Shown: positions 7,049 to 14,652 of the stretch, in pieces
Layout: each line of letters starts with the position of its first letter
Numbering within the stretch: position 1 is the stretch's first letter
DNA from: an uncultured Rhodocyclaceae bacterium
Lineage (GTDB): Bacteria > Pseudomonadota > Gammaproteobacteria > Burkholderiales > Rhodocyclaceae
Length of the DNA stretch: 33,046 bases
Direction of reading: 5' to 3'
Assembly (NCBI GenBank): GCA_900549295.1
Contig: URNG01000021.1
Coordinates: 1-33,046, forward strand
Position numbers and translations under genes: made by a program
Notes under the pieces: model-generated
The model's database searches: none
What the model saw: the letters and a program-made list of their open reading frames with translations, nothing else
Told to the model about the DNA's origin: nothing

Positions 7049-8157
7049 GGCAGGGAGACTCCAGCAGTTTCTTCGCCGATTTTCTCACCGCAGACGCCCG
7101 CCGCATCGAAGCTGGCCATTTCGTTCAGGAAATTTACCGCCGCCTTGATGAGCGGATAAGCCAGCGCCGCGCCGGTGCCTTCGCCCAGGCGCAGCCCCAG
7201 ATCGAGCAGGGCTTCTGCTTTCAGCGCGGCAAGCTGCGCCCGATGCCCGGCTTCGGCGGAGTGGTGGCAGAACACGCAGTAATCGAGCACGGCCGGGGCG
7301 AGGCGGGCGGCAACGAGGAGCGCCGAGGTGACGATGAAACCGTCGATGAGCAGCAGCATGCGCGCTTCCGCCGCCGCCAGCATGGCCCCCGCCATCATGG
7401 CGATCTCGAAGCCGCCGAATTCGGCGAGCACCGAGAGCGGTGCGCCGTGTGGCGTGTTAGCGCCGCCAGCGGCCCGGTAACGCGCCAGGGCCAGGCCAAG
7501 GAGCGCCTGCTTGCGGCTGAGGCCGGCGTCGTCCAGTCCGGTACCCCGGCCCACGCAATCGGGCAGCGGCGCGCCGGTCAGGCAGTGGGTGATGAGCGAG
7601 GCGGAGGCCGTATTGCCGATGCCCATTTCGCCCAGCGCCAGCACGTTGCAGCCAGTGGCGGCGCGCGCGCGAACCAGTTCGGCGCCGCGCCGCAGGGCCT
7701 CCGCGCACTGGGCGGGGGACATGGCGGCGGTTTCCAGATAATTGGCCGTTCCCCTGGCGATCTTGGCGTCGATCAGGCCGGCGCGCGGCGCGAAATCGTG
7801 CGCCACGCCGGCATCCACCACCGCCAGCGCCAGCCCGTTCTGGCGGCAGAACACGTTGATCGCCGCGCCGCCCGCGAGAAAGTTTTCCACCATCTGCCAG
7901 GTCACTTCCTGCGGATAGGCCGATACGCCCGCTGTCGCCGCGCCATGATCGCCGGCAAACACCAGGAGTTGCGGGGCGTTCAACTGCGGGCTGAGGCTTT
8001 GCTGGATGAGGCCGATCTGCAAGGCGAGCTTTTCCAGCAGGCCGAGCGCGCCGACGGGCTTGGTCTTGCGGTCAATCTTGTGCTGCAGTGCGGCGCGCAA
8101 GGCGGGGTCGAGCGGGGAAATGGCAGGAATCGCGAAGGCGGGGGGCGAGGAAGGCAT
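7045..8157 (-). CDS. cobT: Nicotinate-nucleotide-dimethylbenzimidazole phosphoribosyltransferase
   Basis: Cytoplasmic enzyme that activates the lower ligand: nicotinate mononucleotide plus 5,6-dimethylbenzimidazole gives alpha-ribazole phosphate. The 370-residue protein shows KTKPVGALGLLEKLA, FAGDHGAATAGVSAYP, GEMGIGNTASAS, GRGTGLDDAGLSRK, EFGGFEIAMMAG, and the terminal RLGEGTGAALAYPL carrying the catalytic glutamate. ATG 8157 is chosen over an in-frame start 18 bases upstream because GGAGAAA lies 5-11 bases before it; the upstream alternative would sit in the terminator's T-tract. It is the first gene of cobTSC. Expression should be attenuated by the cobalamin riboswitch and terminator immediately upstream. 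Confidence 0.96.
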   Translation of the reverse strand: MPSSPPAFAIPAISPLDPALRAALQHKIDRKTKPVGALGLLEKLALQIGLIQQSLSPQLNAPQLLVFAGDHGAATAGVSAYPQEVTWQMVENFLAGGAAINVFCRQNGLALAVVDAGVAHDFAPRAGLIDAKIARGTANYLETAAMSPAQCAEALRRGAELVRARAATGCNVLALGEMGIGNTASASLITHCLTGAPLPDCVGRGTGLDDAGLSRKQALLGLALARYRAAGGANTPHGAPLSVLAEFGGFEIAMMAGAMLAAAEARMLLLIDGFIVTSALLVAARLAPAVLDYCVFCHHSAEAGHRAQLAALKAEALLDLGLRLGEGTGAALAYPLIKAAVNFLNEMASFDAAGVCGEKIGEETAGVSLP

Positions 8158-8173
8158 CCGTTTCTCCAAAAGC

Positions 8174-8216
8174 AAAAAAGGCTTTGCCGCAACGCGGCAG
8201 GCGTAGCGGCAAAGCC
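8174..8216 (-). terminator. Intrinsic terminator of the cobalamin riboswitch
   Basis: On the minus strand GGCTTTGCCGC (8216-8206) pairs perfectly with GCGGCAAAGCC (8190-8180), an 11-bp stem with a 15-base loop, followed directly by TTTTTT (8179-8174). It ends only a few bases before the cobT Shine-Dalgarno. The position makes it the expression platform of the riboswitch, acting by premature termination when cobalamin is bound. Confidence 0.88.
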
Positions 8217-8242
8217 CTTGTCCATAGGCTTCGTTGTTTTTC

Positions 8243-8392
8243 CGTCAGGTCTTCTGGCTTCCGGATCGTCCCGTGGCTGCGTCTTCCCGGAGAGTCTGTT
8301 TCCCCTCGTAGTGACGTCGTGCAGCCAAAGTCCCCGGTTACAGCGGCGGGCCCGCCCCGGAATTGCAATCGCTTGCGCACCGGGTTCCGTGA
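8243..8392 (-). ncRNA. Cobalamin (B12) riboswitch
   Basis: Minus-strand leader of cobT. Reading from 8392 down, it has CGGAACCCGGTGC, ATTCCGGGGCGGGCCCGCC followed by GCTGTAACCGG (the conserved 'CCGCaACTGTAA' core in a variant form), CTCCGGGAAGACGCAGCCAC, and the closing GGAAGCCAGAAGACCTG. These are the expected order and spacing of the adenosylcobalamin riboswitch class. The downstream 11-bp terminator completes it. The regulated genes cobTSC are cobalamin nucleotide-loop genes, in line with feedback by the end product. The divergent plus-strand gene at 8540 is not in its transcript. Confidence 0.93.
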
Positions 8393-8407
8393 TGGCGGAA
8401 AGCGCGC

Positions 8408-8413
8408 ATTATC
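8408..8413 (-). promoter_or_regulatory. Probable -10 box of the riboswitch-cobTSC transcript
   Basis: GATAAT on the minus strand, about 15 bases before the first conserved riboswitch base, would place transcription start near 8400. No good -35 hexamer is seen at 16-18 bases spacing. Confidence 0.45.
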
Positions 8414-8539
8414 CTCCATCTTCGAGCGCAATGCAGCAGACCGGGATGGAGCGGCGGCCGGGTGCGTGCGACAATCCGCCTGCCACAGCGCAGCAAAAGC
8501 GCCGGGCTGTCAGATAAAAACACACGAAGAGAGGATGTC

Positions 8540-9451
8540 ATGAAAAAACGGGGGCTAATTTCGCTCGCTACGGCACTGACCGCCGCGCTGGCAACGCTGG
8601 CGAGCGCGCCGCTGCACGCCAAGGAAGGCGGCGATCAATATCCGAACGGGGCGGAAAACTGGTTCGCCGGGGCCATGCCGCCGCCGGGCAATTATTTCAT
8701 CAACTATTTCGGCAACTGGTCGGGCAGCCTGCGCGATGGCGATGGCCGCAACGTGCGCCCGGCGGGCAAGAAAATCCGCCTGAACGCCACTTTTGACGCG
8801 CTGCGTTTCGTGCAGATCACCAATCAGCAATTCTGGGGTGCCAGCTATGGCTGGAGCGCGATTTTGCCGGTGGTCAGCCTGTCGATGGATACGCCCGCCG
8901 GCAAGGAGCGGCGTACCGGAGTGGGTGACGTGACGCTGACGCCGTTGATTCTCGCCTGGCACCGTCCGCAGTGGCACTACGTGCTCGGGCTGGACGTCAA
9001 TCTGCCGACCGGCGCTTTCGACCGCAACGCCCATCCGGCGCGCAATCTGGGCGCCAATTACACCAGCTTCGAGCCGATCTTCGCGCTCACCTATCTCAAT
9101 GAACAGGGCTGGGAGGCTTCCGCCAAGTTCATGTACAACGTCAAGACGCGCAACCGTGAAACCCACTACCGGTCGGGCGACGAGTTCCACATGGATTACC
9201 TGCTGGGCAAGCACTTCGGGCCGTGGTCGGTGGGCGTCAGCGGCTATTACCTGAAGCAGGTGAGCGACGACCGCCAGCATGGGCGCAAGGTGGGCGACGG
9301 CAATCGCGGTCAGGTGTTCGCTTTCGGGCCGTCGGTGAAATACGAGACGGCGGGCAAGACGCAGCTGATTTTCCAGTGGCAGCGCGAAACGCAGGTGGAA
9401 AACCGCTTCGGCGGCGACAAACTGTGGTTCAAGCTGATTACGCCGCTGTGA
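8540..9451 (+). CDS. SphA/MetA-type outer-membrane protein ('phenol degradation meta' family)
   Basis: 303-residue exported protein with a signal peptide (MKKRGLISLATALTAALATLASAPLHA, cleavage likely after AHA-type LHA, residue ~27). The rest has alternating beta-barrel strands ending in LWFKLITPL with a near-terminal aromatic residue. Conserved family stretches are GDVTLTPLILAWHRP, GLDVNLPTGAFD, LGANYTSFEPIFALTYL and GVSGYYLKQVSDD. This matches the MetA_deg-type outer-membrane family, thought to move hydrophobic compounds; the substrate cannot be told. ATG 8540 follows AGAGAGGA with good spacing; an ATG six bases upstream is also in frame. It lies divergent from the B12-regulated cobTSC and 37 bases before cobU, so a B12-related role is possible but only by context. 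Confidence 0.82.
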   Translation: MKKRGLISLATALTAALATLASAPLHAKEGGDQYPNGAENWFAGAMPPPGNYFINYFGNWSGSLRDGDGRNVRPAGKKIRLNATFDALRFVQITNQQFWGASYGWSAILPVVSLSMDTPAGKERRTGVGDVTLTPLILAWHRPQWHYVLGLDVNLPTGAFDRNAHPARNLGANYTSFEPIFALTYLNEQGWEASAKFMYNVKTRNRETHYRSGDEFHMDYLLGKHFGPWSVGVSGYYLKQVSDDRQHGRKVGDGNRGQVFAFGPSVKYETAGKTQLIFQWQRETQVENRFGGDKLWFKLITPL

Positions 9452-9466
9452 GGCGGGCCGGGCCAT

Positions 9467-9490
9467 GTGCCAACTGAGGTGCCAACCGAT
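9467..9490 (+). repeat. 12-base tandem duplication at the cobU start
   Basis: GTGCCAACTGAG (9467-9478) is followed directly by GTGCCAACCGAT (9479-9490), two mismatches in twelve. Being a multiple of three, it adds four codons (CQLR/CQPM) between ATG 9465 and ATG 9489 and explains the ambiguous N-terminus. Confidence 0.7.
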
Positions 9491-10037
9491 GCGCCAGCTG
9501 ATTCTGGGCGGCGCCCGCTCCGGCAAGAGCCGGCTGGCCGAAACGCAGGCCGCGGCGAGCGGCGGACGGGTGATCTACATCGCTACCGCGCAGGTCGGGG
9601 ACGGCGAGATGGCGCGGCGCATCGCCCACCACCGCGAGCGCCGCCCGGCCGAATGGGGCTGCGTCGAGGAGCCGCTGCATCTGGCGGCGGCGCTCGAGCG
9701 CCACGCCGCGCCGGACGTGTGTCTGCTGGTCGACTGCCTGACCCTGTGGCTCTCCAACCTGCTGTTCGCCGGCGTCGCGGCAGCGCAGGCCGAAGCCGGG
9801 CAGGCGCCCGACTGCCCGCTGTTCGCTGCAGAAACCGGGGCGCTGCTCGCCGCCCTGCCCGCACTGCCGGGGCGCATCATCCTGGTATCCAACGAGGTCG
9901 GCTGCGGCATCGTCCCCATGCATCCGGTGTCGCGCCTGTTCGCCGACGAACAGGGACGTCTCAATCAACGCGTGGCGGCCTTGTGCGAGCAGGTGACGCT
10001 GGTGGCGGCGGGGCTGCCGCTGACGCTCAAGGGGTGA
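9489..10037 (+). CDS. cobU: Adenosylcobinamide kinase / adenosylcobinamide-phosphate guanylyltransferase
   Basis: Bifunctional enzyme that phosphorylates adenosylcobinamide and then transfers GMP to give adenosylcobinamide-GDP, the substrate of CobS. The 182-residue protein has the P-loop GGARSGKS (residues 7-14), IATAQVGDGEM, the HHRERRPAEW region (H47/H48, one of which is the guanylylated histidine in characterised enzymes), LLVDCLTLWLSN and VSNEVGCGIVP. ATG 9489 places the P-loop at the conserved distance from the start; ATG 9465 is in frame and closer to a GAGG, and would add MCQLRCQP through a 12-base tandem duplication. It is on the opposite strand from the other cob genes and outside their riboswitch. 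Confidence 0.93.
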   Translation: MRQLILGGARSGKSRLAETQAAASGGRVIYIATAQVGDGEMARRIAHHRERRPAEWGCVEEPLHLAAALERHAAPDVCLLVDCLTLWLSNLLFAGVAAAQAEAGQAPDCPLFAAETGALLAALPALPGRIILVSNEVGCGIVPMHPVSRLFADEQGRLNQRVAALCEQVTLVAAGLPLTLKG

Positions 10038-10094
10038 GCGGTACCCCCTGGAAATCCGATTCGTAGTCACGATTGTGCATGTCGAGGATGTGAG

Positions 10095-10163
10095 CCTGGG
10101 GCCATGACCCAGGCGGAGCTTCGTTCTGACGTGTCCCGTTTTGTCCGGGTCATGGCCCCGGAC
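10095..10163. repeat. Pair of hairpins with complementary loops (REP/BIME-like)
   Basis: Hairpin 1 is CCTGGG (10095-10100), loop GCCATGA, CCCAGG (10108-10113). Hairpin 2 is GTCCGGG (10143-10149), loop TCATGGC, CCCGGAC (10157-10163). The two 7-base loops are exact reverse complements, so the arms also form a 13-bp inverted repeat (10098-10110 with 10147-10159). It lies between the convergent cobU and the 10190-10744 gene. There is no U-tract, so it is not a standard terminator; it resembles an inverted pair of palindromic repeats. Confidence 0.7.
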
Positions 10164-10189
10164 CTACGCACTGCACAAGGCGAACCGGA

Positions 10190-10744
10190 TCAGGCCGCCG
10201 GATTGGCTTGCAGGAAGCGGATCAGCGCCTGAAAACGGGATTGCGCCTGGCCGGTCGGGTCGACGATGCCGTGGCTGAAATACTTCCCTACGTTGGCGGT
10301 GGTGATTTCCGTACCGAGCGGATCGTAGGTCGTGCCGTTTGCGCCCCCCGCCATGTGTCCGCCCGTCCGTATCAGCGCAATCTGGGAGATGCCAGCGGCG
10401 GCTTCGGTGTCGCCGCTGGCGACTGCCTTGTCATAGAGCGCCTTTTCCGCAGGGCTGAGTCTGGCGAAGGAATTGACCAGCCCCGCCGCTTTTTGCATGT
10501 AATCCACTTCATCGGCGGTGCGTTTTTCCGGGGGTTTTCCGGCGATTTCGGCAAACCGCGCCGTACCTGCCAGTCCGGTCTGTTCGGCGGAGGAGGACGA
10601 GGCGGCGAGCGCCTCGCGCGCTGCCTGGGAGATGCGGACGGTTTCGGCAATATTTGCCGGCGGCGCGTTCGGGCTTTGCCGGGGGGATGGCGGGTTTGCC
10701 GCGCTGGCGGGGAAAAGGAAGGCAGAAACGGATTGGACGAGCAT
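10190..10744 (-). CDS. Unrecognised small protein with flagellar-type N-terminal motif
   Basis: 184-residue protein that I do not recognise. The N-terminus (MLVQSVSAFLFPASAANPP) is hydrophobic but a weak signal peptide. A Pro/Asn/Ala linker and NIAETVRISQAAREALAAS follow; that 'D/E-T-V-x-I-S-x-A-A-R' pattern is common at the start of FlgM and several flagellum-associated proteins. Residues ~65-125 look like a compact helical domain (ADEVDYMQKAAGLVNSFARLSPAEKALYDKAVASGD), and the C-terminal ~60 residues carry GTTYDPLGTEITTANVGKYFSHGIV. ATG 10744 is preceded by GGAGACAG at good spacing, preferred over a start 27 bases upstream. No flagellar or secretion gene is nearby, so the link is motif-only. 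Confidence 0.6.
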   Translation of the reverse strand: MLVQSVSAFLFPASAANPPSPRQSPNAPPANIAETVRISQAAREALAASSSSAEQTGLAGTARFAEIAGKPPEKRTADEVDYMQKAAGLVNSFARLSPAEKALYDKAVASGDTEAAAGISQIALIRTGGHMAGGANGTTYDPLGTEITTANVGKYFSHGIVDPTGQAQSRFQALIRFLQANPAA

Positions 10745-10864
10745 GGCCTGTCTCCAAGCTTGGGATGCCACGGCTCAAAGCAATAAAGGTGCCACTGATT
10801 CGATGTTCAGGGCATCCGCCGATGCTCGCTCCAGATTGCGCAGGGGGCGGGTTTGTCGCCGGGC

Positions 10865-11407
10865 TTACTTGATGAGCGGCAGCAAGGTGCGGAATTCGTC
10901 GCTGGCGGCGCGGTGCAGCCACTCGAACAAGACCATTTCCGTGGTGACGACCTGCACGCCGCAGGCGCGCAGGCGTTCCACCGAGGCGCGGCGGTTTTCC
11001 GGCGTGCGCGAGGATGCGGCGTCCTCGACCAGAAACACCTGAAACCCGGTGGCCAGCAGGCCGAGCGCGCTTTGCAGGACGCAGACGTGGGTTTCCGTGC
11101 CGCCGACGATGATCTGCCGCCGGCCGGTGGCGCGCAGCAGTTCGAGCACGCCCGGTTCGGCGGCGCAGGAGAAATGCACTTTCTCGAAGAACTTCGCGGC
11201 GCTGCCCGCGCTGCGGATCGCCGGCAGGCTCGGCCCCAGGCCCTTGACGTACTGTTCGGAAACGAACGCCGGCACCTCGAGCAGCCGCGCGCCTTCGAGC
11301 AGCCGCGCGGCATTGCGGGCCACGGTTTCGTTGTCGTGAATCGCCGGGGCCAGTTTTTCCTGGATGTCGACGATGAGAACCTGGGAATCGGTGCGGGAAA
11401 TCAGCAT
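10865..11407 (-). CDS. Isochorismatase-fold cysteine hydrolase (YcaC-like)
   Basis: 180-residue hydrolase of the isochorismatase superfamily. The catalytic triad fits: D14 in VLIVDIQEKL, K76 in FFEKVHFSC, and the nucleophile C109 in GGTETHVCVLQSA, followed by a cis-peptide-like GGTE turn. The TETHVCV sequence and KGLGPSLPAI resemble the YcaC group, whose members hydrolyse small amide/imide bonds, but the substrate here is unknown. ATG 11407 overlaps the end of the diguanylate cyclase gene by 7 bases, so it is probably translated from the same mRNA. No strong Shine-Dalgarno is seen. Confidence 0.85.
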   Translation of the reverse strand: MLISRTDSQVLIVDIQEKLAPAIHDNETVARNAARLLEGARLLEVPAFVSEQYVKGLGPSLPAIRSAGSAAKFFEKVHFSCAAEPGVLELLRATGRRQIIVGGTETHVCVLQSALGLLATGFQVFLVEDAASSRTPENRRASVERLRACGVQVVTTEMVLFEWLHRAASDEFRTLLPLIK

Positions 11408-13032
11408 GGCAGACTCGCGGCGGGTGAATGGGCTGCCGATGCTAACCCGGATGGCGCGCTCATGACACGATTGCGGCCATTCTGCTTGGCGTGGTAGAGC
11501 GCCTGATCGGCGGCGGCGAGCAGTTCGTCCGCGCCGTCGTCGCGTTGCGGGATGCAGGCGTGCACGCCGATGCTGACGGTGACGACGGGAGCGGTCGGCG
11601 AATCGGCGTGCGCCAGTTGCAGGGCGGCGACCGCCTGGCGCAGTTCTTCCGCCTGCGCTTTTGCCCCGGCCAGATCGCAGTCGGGCAGCAGGCAGACGAA
11701 TTCCTCGCCGCCGTAGCGCGCCAGCAGGTCGTGCGGCCGGACGGGGTCGCGGTCCAGCGCCTGCGCCACGGCACGCAGGCAATCGTCGCCGGCCTGATGG
11801 CCGTAGCGGTCGTTGTAGGGTTTGAAATGATCGACGTCGATCATCAGGATGGCGAGCGGCGCTGCCTTGCGGCGGCAGTAGCGCCACTCGACGGCGAGCG
11901 CCTCGTCGAAGCGGCGGCGGTTGGCGACGCCGGTCAGGCCGTCGCGGAAGGCCATGGCTTCCAGCGCGGCGCTTTGCTCCTGCAACTGGCAGTTCAGTTT
12001 TTCCAGGACATGATTCTTGTCGCGCAGGATGCGCTCGTTGGCGATGGCGAGCTGCCGGCTTTGCCGCCGCCGCCGTTGCGACAGATACAGGCCGAACGCG
12101 CTGCTGCCGGCCAGCAGCGCGTAAAGCAGGATTTGCCGCCAGACACTGCGCCACCAGGGGGCGTAGAGCTGCTTTGTGTCGCGGCTGGCGGCGATCTGCA
12201 TGGCGTAGTCCGTGTGCATGTCCGTTTCCCGCAGGGTGCGCGCGAACACGGCGCGTTCGTCGCCGGTGGTCAGCGTCCGGCCGGTCAGGTAGCTGCCGTC
12301 TTTCCCGCTTTCCTCGTGGCGTTGGAACAGGCTGCCCGGCACCGCCAGATTGCGGCCCAGTTGCTTGGGCTGTTCGGGAAAAATGAGGAACAACTGTCCG
12401 TTGCCGTGGCTGACCCTGACCCACATGTCCGGCGCGTAGAGCACGGATTGCAGATGCTGCGCCAGGTCTTCGGTGTTGAGGGTGCTGACGATCACGCCGG
12501 CGAATTCGCCCCGCGGCCCGTTGACCCGGCTGGAGAGGCTGATCGACCAGATGTCCAGCGCGGTGATGTAAGGCGGGCTGAGATACAGGATGTCGGTTTC
12601 GGGGCTTTTTCGGGGGCGCTGGAAATAGCTGCGCTCGCGGAAATTCTTGCCGACGAGTTCGGGACGGCTGCTGGCGATGATGGTGCCGCCGGCATCGAGC
12701 AGGGACATGCTGCGGATGCCGGGGATGACCTCGACGAAGCCCTGCACGCGGCGCTCGACGAAGGGCATCGGGTTTTCGCCGCGAACCTGGGCGATACGCA
12801 GTTCGCGGCGCAGATTCTGGTGGGCGTGGTGGATGCTGGTGAATTGGCTGCTCAGCAGATCGTGAATGATTTTGGTCTGGGTGCCGAGGCGGATTTCCTC
12901 GCTGTGCTCGACGGTGCGCCGCTCGTGGTACAGCGAAAATGCCAGAACCCCCGCCAGTGCGGCCAGATTGGCGGCAAGCAGCAACCACTCGCCGCGGGCG
13001 CTGCGAAAAAAGCGGTAGATGAAACCCCGCAT
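11401..13032 (-). CDS. Membrane sensor diguanylate cyclase (Cache-GGDEF)
   Basis: 543-residue c-di-GMP synthase with a periplasmic sensor. Transmembrane helix 1 is at residues ~16-35, an extracytoplasmic Cache-like domain covers ~40-290 (FVEVIPGIRSMSLLDAGGTIIASSRPELVGKNF, ALDIWSISLSSRV), and helix 2 at ~298-318 is followed by RRRRQSRQ. A coiled linker precedes the GGDEF domain from ~365, which has DGLTGVANRRRFDEAL and the active site GGEEF at 441-445. The inhibitory I-site RPHD is at 432-435, five residues before, so product feedback is likely. ATG 13032 follows GGGAGTG. The stop overlaps the start of the isochorismatase-fold gene. The signal bound by the sensor is unknown. Confidence 0.92.
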   Translation of the reverse strand: MRGFIYRFFRSARGEWLLLAANLAALAGVLAFSLYHERRTVEHSEEIRLGTQTKIIHDLLSSQFTSIHHAHQNLRRELRIAQVRGENPMPFVERRVQGFVEVIPGIRSMSLLDAGGTIIASSRPELVGKNFRERSYFQRPRKSPETDILYLSPPYITALDIWSISLSSRVNGPRGEFAGVIVSTLNTEDLAQHLQSVLYAPDMWVRVSHGNGQLFLIFPEQPKQLGRNLAVPGSLFQRHEESGKDGSYLTGRTLTTGDERAVFARTLRETDMHTDYAMQIAASRDTKQLYAPWWRSVWRQILLYALLAGSSAFGLYLSQRRRRQSRQLAIANERILRDKNHVLEKLNCQLQEQSAALEAMAFRDGLTGVANRRRFDEALAVEWRYCRRKAAPLAILMIDVDHFKPYNDRYGHQAGDDCLRAVAQALDRDPVRPHDLLARYGGEEFVCLLPDCDLAGAKAQAEELRQAVAALQLAHADSPTAPVVTVSIGVHACIPQRDDGADELLAAADQALYHAKQNGRNRVMSAPSGLASAAHSPAASLPC

Positions 13033-13166
13033 CGGCTTTCACTCCCTCATCGTTTGCATCTGCGAGAGCGGGCGCGCCGGCATGGCCCGCATTTCGGATG
13101 GCGATAACCTGTTTCGCAAGGTGCCACAGTGCGCGGACGCGGGCAAGAGGGTATTTGCGTGGGGGT

Positions 13167-13586
13167 TTATTTGCGGCCGAATTTTTCGGTCAGGGCGAGC
13201 AGTTTTTCCTGTTTGCGGCTTTCGGCGCGGGCGGCCTGTTCGGCGGCCTTGCGCTGCTCGATCTGCTTCTTGAAACGTTCCTTGAGCAGTTCGCTGGCGT
13301 GCTGGCGGTTTTCGTCCGTCACCTCGCCCGCCGGGCTGCCGTCCAGGTTCAGGCGCTGCGTGCCTTTCTCCATTTCCTTCAGGTAGCGGGTGGCCATGGT
13401 GTGGCTGCGCATGGCCAGCCGCAGGGCTTTGCGGCTCAGATCGGGCAGGGCGGCGAACAACTGCTTGTCGATGCCGATGGCGAGCGGGCTGAAATCGCGG
13501 AACACGGCATAACGGGTTTGCAGGTCTTTCAGCAGGCTGCGGGTATCGATGGATTTTTCCTGCGCGGTGGGGGTGTTCTCGGTCAT
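13167..13586 (-). CDS. proQ: ProQ/FinO-family RNA chaperone
   Basis: 139-residue RNA-binding protein. The FinO/ProQ domain occupies ~20-100: LLKDLQTRYAVFRDFSPLAIGIDKQLFAALPDLSRKALRLAMRSHTMATRYLKEM, a close match to the family core including 'PLAIGI' and the RxAMRxHT/TxxRYL helix. A short C-terminal tail rich in Lys, Arg, Glu and Gln (ELLKERFKKQIEQRKAAEQAARAESRKQEK) is a disordered or helical basic extension typical of betaproteobacterial members. Such proteins bind structured small RNAs and mRNA 3' ends. The gene is divergent from rapZ, another RNA-linked regulator. There is no clear Shine-Dalgarno before ATG 13586. The symbol follows the family and is not proof of orthology to E. coli ProQ. 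Confidence 0.88.
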   Translation of the reverse strand: MTENTPTAQEKSIDTRSLLKDLQTRYAVFRDFSPLAIGIDKQLFAALPDLSRKALRLAMRSHTMATRYLKEMEKGTQRLNLDGSPAGEVTDENRQHASELLKERFKKQIEQRKAAEQAARAESRKQEKLLALTEKFGRK

Positions 13587-13809
13587 GGAAAAGACGCAAA
13601 TACTGGGGCGCGAATGAAGGGAATGAAGCTGTGCAGTTTAACATGCGGCAGAAAATAGCCAGTAAAAAACAGCCGCTTGGGCGAGCCGGCAGCGCCAAGC
13701 AAGTCTGGCGAAGCCGGGAGCTTGCGGGGATAATCGCCCGCATGCATGGCGTAGGGTGCGGCATGCTTCAAATCAACGGGTTCTTTCCGGAAAGCGAGGT
13801 CAGAAAGCG

Positions 13810-14652
13810 ATGGAACTGGTGCTGGTCAGCGGGTTGTCGGGTTCGGGCAAGTCGGTGGCGCTCAATCTTCTGGAAGATGCGGGTTTTTACTGCGTCGATA
13901 ATCTGCCGGTGGTGATGCTCACCGTCCTGATCGACATGCTGCGTCAGGAAAAAATCGGCAAGGTGGCGGTGGGCATCGACGCGCGCTCCGGCGACGGCAT
14001 CGAGTTGCTGCCCGAGCGCCTGCGGCAACTGGCGAAAAACGGCGTGCGCTACAGCTTCCTGTTCTTGCAGGCGGGTGAGGAAACGCTCATCAAACGCTAT
14101 TCGGAAAGCCGCCGCCGGCATCCGCTGGCAAGCGAAAACCGCACGCTGGAAGAAGCCATCCGCTGGGAAAGCGAGTTGCTGGCACCGCTCGCCGAACTGG
14201 GGCATCGCATCGACACCAGCGACTTGAAGGCCAATGCGCTGCGCGACTGGGTGCGCCAGTTCATCAAGGGTACCGGCGAGGGCGGGCTGACGCTCTTGTT
14301 CCAGTCCTTCGGCTTCAAGCATGGCCTGCCGCTCGATGCCGACCTGATGTTCGACGTGCGCTGCCTGCCCAATCCTTATTACGATCTGGCGCTGCGCCCC
14401 CTGACCGGGCGGGACGCGCCGGTGATCGCCTTTCTCGAAGCCGCGCCGGAGGTGCTGCGCATGCGCGGCGACATCGCGCGTTTCGTCGGCGACTGGCTGC
14501 CCAGCTATGTGCGCGACAACCGCAGCTATCTGACGGTGGCCATCGGCTGCACCGGCGGCCAGCATCGCTCGGTTTATCTCGCCGAAACCTTGTGCCGCGA
14601 ATTTGCCGGACGGGCACCGCGCGTGCTGGTGCGCCACCGGGGGCTGGCATGA
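13810..14652 (+). CDS. rapZ: RNase adapter protein / nucleotide-binding RapZ (YvcJ family)
   Basis: 280 residues, the full family length. Walker A GLSGSGKS lies at residues 8-15, CVDNLPVVML follows, then the Walker-B region GIDARSGD, and the C-terminal domain has FKHGLPLDADLMFDVRCLPNPYYD and GCTGGQHRSVYLAE. In enterobacteria RapZ guides RNase E to the sRNA GlmZ and so tunes glucosamine-6-phosphate synthase; in other bacteria the role is less certain. ATG 13810 is used because the P-loop then sits at the normal distance; upstream in-frame sequence shows no homology. A -10-like GATAAT is at 13729-13734. In many betaproteobacteria hprK precedes rapZ, but no hprK is present. rapZ overlaps ubiX by ATGA. 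Confidence 0.95.
   Translation: MELVLVSGLSGSGKSVALNLLEDAGFYCVDNLPVVMLTVLIDMLRQEKIGKVAVGIDARSGDGIELLPERLRQLAKNGVRYSFLFLQAGEETLIKRYSESRRRHPLASENRTLEEAIRWESELLAPLAELGHRIDTSDLKANALRDWVRQFIKGTGEGGLTLLFQSFGFKHGLPLDADLMFDVRCLPNPYYDLALRPLTGRDAPVIAFLEAAPEVLRMRGDIARFVGDWLPSYVRDNRSYLTVAIGCTGGQHRSVYLAETLCREFAGRAPRVLVRHRGLA

Noticed and set aside
10865..13042. 725-codon minus-strand frame covering both the hydrolase and cyclase
   Set aside because: It is the correct frame only for the hydrolase end; across the cyclase it is a different frame (Arg/Pro-rich), so it is not a fusion protein.
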